Source: Methanobacteriota archaeon (GTDB lineage: Archaea > Thermoplasmatota > Poseidoniia > Poseidoniales > Thalassarchaeaceae). Taken from it: a stretch of DNA of 27,861 nt. Every line of letters begins with the position of its first letter. The first letter of the stretch is position 1. The stretch lies in assembly GCA_002725475.1 (NCBI GenBank), contig PBPH01000054.1:1-27861 (forward strand), written 5' to 3'. Under the pieces are notes generated by a model. The model was not told the DNA's origin. It worked only from the letters and a program-made list of their open reading frames with translations, and ran no database searches. The position numbers were made by a program, and so were the translations under genes. Positions 23,134 through 27,861 of this stretch are shown here, one piece after another.

Positions 23134-24537
23134 ATGGACAATTCTCGATTTGTAGTACGAGGGGGGTGGGATTGGATGTTGAATCCAATCATCCTATCCT
23201 TGGAAGTGCTATTCATTGATTTGATATTGTCAAAATGGCTTTTTATTGAAGGTTTGAGTATTGCGGGTTTCGCAATTTTATTTTTTTTCGCATTTGTTTA
23301 CAATTGGTGGGACTTTTCTTCCCAGACTAGATTACAAGTTTGCATGATTTGTGCGTTTGCAATTTTTGAATTGTTAGGGGTGGTATCTGAATTACTGATT
23401 GATCGGACATTGATTCAATTGGTTCTTTGTTCCGCCTTGTTGATTTGTGGGGGTTTCCACATTTTTGTGGTAGAAATCGTCGTAGACAGGGGGATGGTTC
23501 GTGCCCGTAGTATGTTTAGGGTTAAGGAATTCAATCTAATACATACATCTGTCGAAATTCGAGAACCAGGGGTTAGTATGCTTCTACAGACTGGTGAGTT
23601 GATTCTTCGTGAAAATGGTGGGGTGTTTCGGCTCTCGGGATTGAAAAAGCCGGAATTGGTTCGGCGAAGGTTGATTGATGAATGGGGTGCAATACCCTAT
23701 TTCCAAAAAGCTTCGTGGGCAGGAACGCTTTGGATGTTCTTGTTTGTCATAATTATGATTGGAATCATTGAGTTTGGTCTGTTTTTTGCAATTTATTGGC
23801 TGATGCCTGGAAAGGGTGTTTCACTGAGTGTTGGGTCTCTTGTTGTTTGGTTCATTGCCAATATGTGCATCCTGAATATAAGAATCCCAAGGTATCCTAT
23901 TGATCCCGCCAAAGATCTTCGCCACCAAACTAGAATTGCAGAGGGTATGTGGACTGAGATTTTTCATGAGAAGGATGGGTGGGTAACAAAGCAATTGTTC
24001 CGGTGTGGGTGGGGGCACAATGATTACATCAGACACAGAGTGCCAGTTATCGGTTCGAAAATTTGTGGGAAGTGGAATCCATTGGTACTGGTGATTATTC
24101 ATGTGGCTATGCTAATTTACCAGATGATTGGTATAAAAAGAAGGGTCATCTATCAAGATTTTATTCGGGCTTTGCCTAAAACAAAACTCGAGAATGGGGC
24201 GCCTTACAGATACAGTCAAGAATGGGTGCCACATAAATTCGTGAAGGAAAATTTGCCTCTAAACGTGCGTTCACAGATGAGGCTGTTGCAAGAGGACCTT
24301 ATTCGGGTTGGCCTTTGGATCGATGATATGCATGCAGGGAATTTTAGGATAAATGATTGTGGGGAAATTCTTGCAATCGATGGGGAGTTGTACACAGATG
24401 GTGAGGTGTTTCTCAAAAATTTGTTAGTGAGACTGGTTGATGGACGACAGGTCAAGGGGATGGTGCCTGTTCTAGATTGTGCTAGAATTGTTAGATGGGT
24501 CGACCACAGGCCATCTGTAGATGGTATCGTGGATTAG
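23134..24537 (+). CDS. Membrane protein with divergent kinase-like C-terminal domain
   Basis: 467 residues. Residues 15-115 hold about four hydrophobic segments. Residues 115-190 look like a small beta domain of PH type, then two more hydrophobic segments reach about residue 245. The C-terminal part resembles a divergent protein-kinase-like fold. K286 in GWVTKQLF may be the VAIK Lys. SQEWVPHKFVKE looks like the hinge. D398-M-H400-A-G-N403 corresponds to the catalytic loop of ABC1, APH or Kdo-kinase types (DxHxGN). D416-G-E418 takes the DFG place. The K-to-D distance (112 residues) fits a kinase. The target is unknown. TAGGAGAT precedes the ATG. The DNA is rich in G and T compared with neighbours. 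It follows the pilin terminator, so a role in surface or filament physiology is only suggestive. Confidence 0.65.
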   Translation: MDNSRFVVRGGWDWMLNPIILSLEVLFIDLILSKWLFIEGLSIAGFAILFFFAFVYNWWDFSSQTRLQVCMICAFAIFELLGVVSELLIDRTLIQLVLCSALLICGGFHIFVVEIVVDRGMVRARSMFRVKEFNLIHTSVEIREPGVSMLLQTGELILRENGGVFRLSGLKKPELVRRRLIDEWGAIPYFQKASWAGTLWMFLFVIIMIGIIEFGLFFAIYWLMPGKGVSLSVGSLVVWFIANMCILNIRIPRYPIDPAKDLRHQTRIAEGMWTEIFHEKDGWVTKQLFRCGWGHNDYIRHRVPVIGSKICGKWNPLVLVIIHVAMLIYQMIGIKRRVIYQDFIRALPKTKLENGAPYRYSQEWVPHKFVKENLPLNVRSQMRLLQEDLIRVGLWIDDMHAGNFRINDCGEILAIDGELYTDGEVFLKNLLVRLVDGRQVKGMVPVLDCARIVRWVDHRPSVDGIVD

Positions 24538-24674
24538 AGTGCTCCGAGTTCGTCGACGTGGCCACAATCTGGATTTGCGCACTCAACCTTGTAACGTGCT
24601 CGCTTGGGCTTGCAATCTGATTCATGGCGCCACACATAGAACACTGGTGCACACTCATAATTTTGATTCATCAT
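24534..24674 (-). CDS. 46-residue Cys-containing (zinc-ribbon-like) protein
   Basis: A short frame with clear coding character. It encodes YECAPVFYVWRHESDCKPKR, then YKVECANPDCGHVDELGAL. Four Cys (8, 21, 32 and 37) and His39 could bind zinc, with CANPDCGH as one knuckle. The start overlaps the end of the GT2 gene by 20 bp in another frame. The stop overlaps the stop of the convergent kinase-like gene. The second ATG (24671) is an alternative start. I do not recognise a family. The overlaps on both sides suggest it is translated by coupling to the GT2 gene. Confidence 0.7.
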   Translation of the reverse strand: MMNQNYECAPVFYVWRHESDCKPKRARYKVECANPDCGHVDELGAL

Positions 24675-25920
24675 AACGATTGATCGATTCTCGAATCTCT
24701 TGGATTGGTTTCCATATATGAGATTTAATTCCTAGTACAATCCTTAGGTGCGCCCATACCAATACAGACATAGCATGGATGAATGAAAATGGAGTTGTTG
24801 AAAACCACCATTTTTTAGATTCATTATTCGGAGTTAAGAGACCTACAAGAAGAACTACAATTCCAATGCCATTCAATATTACTAAGAAAAAGGGAAGGGA
24901 TTTTATTGGCACTAATGGACCCCAAATAAGGGAAGAAAGAATGCATAATCCACAAACAATAGAAGATAATACGAATATCGGCATTATCACATGTATGTAA
25001 AACAATGAACGCATTGTCATGCTCATTGGTTTTCCCATTTTGTTACTAAACATCAAATTAGAATTCCTCCAAAGGTGGCGCACGAGTCCTTGGGCACGTC
25101 TAGTTCTTTGAGAATGAATAGCAACAGGAGTAACAGGGACTGCTTCAAAGAAGTGAAGATCTGGGTCGTGAATCGCCCTTAGCCCTTGCTTTCTAGCTTC
25201 CAATGCTAGTTGTGAATCATCTGCATTCGAATCAGCAACTACTCCAGCATTGATTGCTGAACGCCGATATGCTGCAAGAGAACCCTCAAAGATGGGAGTT
25301 GAATCTAGACGGCTTTCGGCCTCTCTTGCTCTATTGTAATACTCGCGATAAACTCCTGATTCCAACTGTCGTTTTCCATCAACACCTATTGGAATTTGAC
25401 GGCCGCACACTGCACCAATTTCTGGATTGATGAACCAACTTCCAATTCTCTCTAAAGCACCTTCACTGAGTCGTGAATCAGCATCGGTTAGCAATATAAT
25501 TTCATTATCAATATGAGATTCTGCTAAACCGAGATTTACTGCTGCTGATTTACCAGCAACTGTAGTAGTAGATAATAGCCTCACAAGAGGGCCAAATTCA
25601 GGAGCACCTGATATCCATTCTTCGACAACCTGCATAGTTCGATCTGAAGAACCTGTGTCTATGACCAAGACTTCCAATCTATCACGTGGGTAATTATTCG
25701 TTGCTAAATCAGTTAATTTACCGCCTATGACCATTTCTTCGTCCCTTACGCAAATGATTACTGTCATCCTTGGTAAAGAACCGAGTTTCACTTCTGGTGT
25801 ATCTGGAAATGAAAAGTTGGAAATCCAACGACGATTAAGCCAATCTTGTAACAAGAATGGGATGATTGCAAGTGATCCAAAACCAATTTGACCAAAAGCA
25901 AAAAATTCTGCTGGGGTCAA
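24655..25920 (-). CDS. Membrane glycosyltransferase, family 2 (processive type)
   Basis: 421 residues. A short N-terminal helix precedes a GT-A domain. MTVIICVRDEE gives the nucleotide-binding start, VIDTGSSDRT the second strand, and D146-A-D148 (LLTDADSR) the metal-binding DxD. FEGSLAAYRR is the acceptor loop. ADDSQLAL has the catalytic Asp pair (234/235). QRTRRAQG at 271 corresponds to the QxxRW motif of processive enzymes such as cellulose or hyaluronan synthases. Three or four transmembrane helices follow (about 310-415). It probably transfers or polymerises sugars at the membrane. The TTG start overlaps the upstream stop by TTGA. GGAGG lies 7 nt before it. Confidence 0.87.
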   Translation of the reverse strand: MTPAEFFAFGQIGFGSLAIIPFLLQDWLNRRWISNFSFPDTPEVKLGSLPRMTVIICVRDEEMVIGGKLTDLATNNYPRDRLEVLVIDTGSSDRTMQVVEEWISGAPEFGPLVRLLSTTTVAGKSAAVNLGLAESHIDNEIILLTDADSRLSEGALERIGSWFINPEIGAVCGRQIPIGVDGKRQLESGVYREYYNRAREAESRLDSTPIFEGSLAAYRRSAINAGVVADSNADDSQLALEARKQGLRAIHDPDLHFFEAVPVTPVAIHSQRTRRAQGLVRHLWRNSNLMFSNKMGKPMSMTMRSLFYIHVIMPIFVLSSIVCGLCILSSLIWGPLVPIKSLPFFLVILNGIGIVVLLVGLLTPNNESKKWWFSTTPFSFIHAMSVLVWAHLRIVLGIKSHIWKPIQEIRESINRYDESKL

Positions 25921-26942
25921 TTGAAAACCTCCTTCAATGATTTTTCATATAGTGCTGCCCACTTTTTCCCTAACGATTGGGGAGTCTGTTGAGACACTGA
26001 TTTAGGTCCCGCTTTAGACAAATTTCGCCACTTCTCTTCATCATTTAGAATATCGGCAATTGCATCTGCCCATGAATTAGAATCTAATTTCTCAACTATT
26101 ATTCCAGCATCTCCCAATATGCCATCACAAGCGGGAGAAGATACAACCGGAAGTCCGCATGATAGTGCTTCCATTGCAGAAACTGGCATTCCTTCAAATT
26201 TTGAAGGGATCAATAACATACCAGCATTCTCCAACAATTCATTCTTTTCATCACCAGTTAGCCAACCAAGGGCATTAATTCCGTCAGCGGGACCAAGGGG
26301 GCGAACCCAGGCATGTGATGGTGAAATTCCTGAAAGATAGAGATTGACTGGATGACCTTGCTTCCTGAGTTTTAGTACCGTAGAAATAGCAAGTTTATGG
26401 CCCTTAATTGGAGAGGGGCGGGCAAGAAGTATCAAATCTGTTCGATTTCTTTTAGATGGATCTATTTGTTTAATTGGTGGGGCTGGAGAACCAATTACAG
26501 CCATGTTCGATAGCCCAATTTCTTCCTTATGGCGAGGAGTTAATGCAACAGGAGTCACCAAAGGATGGTTGGCTAATTCACTGAATGATGTTGATGCAGA
26601 TGGCTTATCTAACAAAAATTGATGGAAATTACCTGCATGTACTTGTAAAATTATTGGCACTTTTGCGGAAATACACATTTTAATTGCCCTTGATTTTCTC
26701 CACCAAGAAAACCTAGTTGCAGTATGGATGTGGGCAATGTCAGGAGGATTTTCTCTGAGTCGCTTTGTTAATTCCTTCTTTGCACTTCGCCATGCATTAA
26801 TTTTGGATAGTACTGAACCATCAACGTGAGTGTTGATTGATTCTGTTTTCCAACCCTCTGGTGGGTGTTTGAGGTGGTGGTGAATTGTTGCTTGCATACC
26901 ACCCTTACTTTCTACTGGCCCGATGTGCAAGACTGTCCTCAA
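25917..26942 (-). CDS. GT-B glycosyltransferase, family 4-like
   Basis: 341 residues from the chosen start. The N-terminal Rossmann domain begins TVLHIGPVESKGGMQ, with the Gly-Gly loop of GT4 enzymes. The C-terminal nucleotide-sugar domain has LARPSPIKGH. It also has the EX7E motif in SKFEGMPVSAMEALSCG, then LPVVSSPACDG. Such enzymes add sugars to lipid- or protein-linked glycans in the cytoplasm. I place the start at TTG 26942, with GAGGTG 6 nt before it. The frame stays open to 27062, but that would add 40 residues overlapping the divergent promoter and the neighbouring gene. It is coupled to the GT2 gene downstream by TTGA. Confidence 0.87.
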   Translation of the reverse strand: MRTVLHIGPVESKGGMQATIHHHLKHPPEGWKTESINTHVDGSVLSKINAWRSAKKELTKRLRENPPDIAHIHTATRFSWWRKSRAIKMCISAKVPIILQVHAGNFHQFLLDKPSASTSFSELANHPLVTPVALTPRHKEEIGLSNMAVIGSPAPPIKQIDPSKRNRTDLILLARPSPIKGHKLAISTVLKLRKQGHPVNLYLSGISPSHAWVRPLGPADGINALGWLTGDEKNELLENAGMLLIPSKFEGMPVSAMEALSCGLPVVSSPACDGILGDAGIIVEKLDSNSWADAIADILNDEEKWRNLSKAGPKSVSQQTPQSLGKKWAALYEKSLKEVFN

Positions 26943-26977
26943 CTCGCCCACCTCATGTCGGGGGGGAGGTGTAGTAA

Positions 26978-26985
26978 CGATATAG
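26978..26985. promoter_or_regulatory. Shared divergent TATA box between two glycosyltransferase genes
   Basis: CGATATAG reads as a TATA-like box on either strand. On the plus strand it predicts a start at about 27007, exactly the GTG of the right-hand gene. On the minus strand it predicts a start near 26957, 15 nt before the TTG at 26942, leaving room for GAGGTG. The whole intergenic region is only 64 bp. Confidence 0.45.
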
Positions 26986-27006
26986 GAGTCGGCACATCGG
27001 AGCACT

Positions 27007-27861
27007 GTGAGAATACTCTGGGTGACTGCAAAACGGATTGCGATAGACCTCGCGAGTACCACTCAATTGTCTGTTTCCAAGGAATTATCAGATAGAGGGT
27101 GGGAGGTCACAATCGTTGCCCCCGAAGGAAATGATTCTGAAGCCGCTGTAATTTCAGAAGGGCATTCATTCATTGGTGTTAAAAGATCTAAAATTACTGG
27201 TTTAGGATGGATGACTTTTGGTTCATCACTAAAACGAATAATTCCAAAACTCGTAAAAAATAACCAATTCGATGTTGCATTAATTGAATGGCAGGCGGTT
27301 TCGGGGTCAATTTCATCTCTGAAGAAAATTGGAATTCCTTGGTTGTTGGTAGATAGAAGTCCTCCTGTATTCCGGTCAATTGCTGGCCGATTACAGTGGT
27401 TTGAGTATCAACGAGCTTGGCGTTTAGCCAGAAAATCAGGGGGTGCAAGTGGTTCGGTGTTGAAATCTCAAGCACTAATTGATTGGCATAGAGAAAAAGA
27501 GAATCTTGTTGAACCTGTAATTCTGATGGAAGCTGGAGTAGATGTGGGTAAGTATTCAGTAGCAAATTTCTCAGGACCGTGTACAATAGTTCACCATGGG
27601 CAGTTAGATGAAGAGCGTGAAATAGAACGAATTGTACGCATAGGAGAAGTCCTTTCGGCTAGAGGATTTGAATTTAAGATGAAAATCGCTGGAACGGGTA
27701 ATCGTTTGACTACTCTACAAAAATCTGCTTTACTACATGATTGGTTGGAAGTTTTAGGGCCTTTGCCTTCTACAGAAATTCCAAAATTTCTTGCAGATGG
27801 TCACGTAGCATTATTTCCTTTACCTGACGATGAAATATGGAGGCTTGCAAGTCCTCTGAAA
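27007..27861 (+). CDS. Glycosyltransferase, GT4-like (partial, runs off the window)
   Basis: An open frame of 285 codons without a stop at the window edge. It begins MRILWVTAKRIAIDLAST, then TTQLSVSKELSDRGWEVTIV, a typical GT-B N-terminal domain in which strand 1 is followed by a Gly/Ser-poor loop and a helix that leads into the second strand. The C-terminal part shows CTIVHHGQLDEEREIERIVR and MKIAGTGNRLTTLQ, then LEVLGPLPSTEIPKFLADGH, which matches the nucleotide-sugar domain of GT4-like enzymes. The EX7E region would lie past the edge. The GTG start fits a leaderless mRNA from the shared TATA box. CGGAG sits 4 nt before it. Divergent to the GT4/GT2 pair, it is probably part of the same surface-glycan locus. 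Confidence 0.82.
   Translation, partial: MRILWVTAKRIAIDLASTTQLSVSKELSDRGWEVTIVAPEGNDSEAAVISEGHSFIGVKRSKITGLGWMTFGSSLKRIIPKLVKNNQFDVALIEWQAVSGSISSLKKIGIPWLLVDRSPPVFRSIAGRLQWFEYQRAWRLARKSGGASGSVLKSQALIDWHREKENLVEPVILMEAGVDVGKYSVANFSGPCTIVHHGQLDEEREIERIVRIGEVLSARGFEFKMKIAGTGNRLTTLQKSALLHDWLEVLGPLPSTEIPKFLADGHVALFPLPDDEIWRLASPLK

Noticed and set aside
24538..24654. Possible tRNA or other RNA between the kinase-like gene and GT2 gene
   Set aside because: No cloverleaf could be drawn, and the stretch reads as the 46-residue protein on the minus strand.
27194..27586. 130-codon minus-strand frame at the right end
   Set aside because: It lies on the opposite strand of the partial glycosyltransferase, which has clear GT-B motifs.

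Overview
The window looks like a chromosome segment from a planktonic archaeon, most likely a Marine Group II euryarchaeote (Candidatus Poseidoniales). That placement is inferred from gene content and was not tested. Archaeal markers are a FEN-1 flap endonuclease, a type II methionine aminopeptidase, a type IV pilin with an AVSPVI signal, TATA-like boxes about 25 bp upstream of starts, and a mixture of leaderless and Shine-Dalgarno-led genes. The DNA is fairly AT-rich and densely coding. No rRNA, tRNA, CRISPR array or insertion sequence was recognised.

Layout. 1-3714 (+): an acidic-tailed membrane protein, FEN-1, and a polytopic GT-C-like membrane protein. 3711-8027 (-): a LETM1-like small protein, a 58-residue histone-H1/Hc1-like protein with a strong terminator hairpin, and a 1094-residue surface protein with a thioredoxin-like CPPC domain. 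8165-11664 (-): a two-gene pyruvate:ferredoxin oxidoreductase that reads as a NifJ chain cut in two. 11760-14445 (-): a GNAT-polysaccharide deacetylase fusion and a zinc-ribbon protein. 14546-22072 (+): a UPF1/SMUBP2-type helicase, an RDD membrane protein, a protein with long Pro/Gly/Met repeats, two small unknown proteins, a bacterial-type topoisomerase IB, a YrdC/TsaC-like protein and methionine aminopeptidase. 22073-23115: a 450-bp non-coding stretch with a candidate small RNA, then a type IV pilin gene ending in an 18-bp terminator hairpin. 23134-24674: a membrane-anchored divergent kinase-like protein and, convergent with it, a 46-residue Cys-containing protein. 24655-27861: three glycosyltransferases around a divergent promoter; the last runs off the window.

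Together the genes cover DNA and information processing (FEN-1, TopIB, helicase, TsaC-like, MetAP), central carbon metabolism (PFOR) and a large cell-surface programme (pilin, surface protein, glycosyltransferases, deacetylase). The most interesting non-coding signals are hairpins. Two small, probably highly expressed genes end in bacterial-looking terminators, and several leadered transcripts seem to begin with a short GC-rich hairpin directly after the predicted transcription start. Two small genes (58 and 46 residues) and the partial gene at the right edge are easy to miss.
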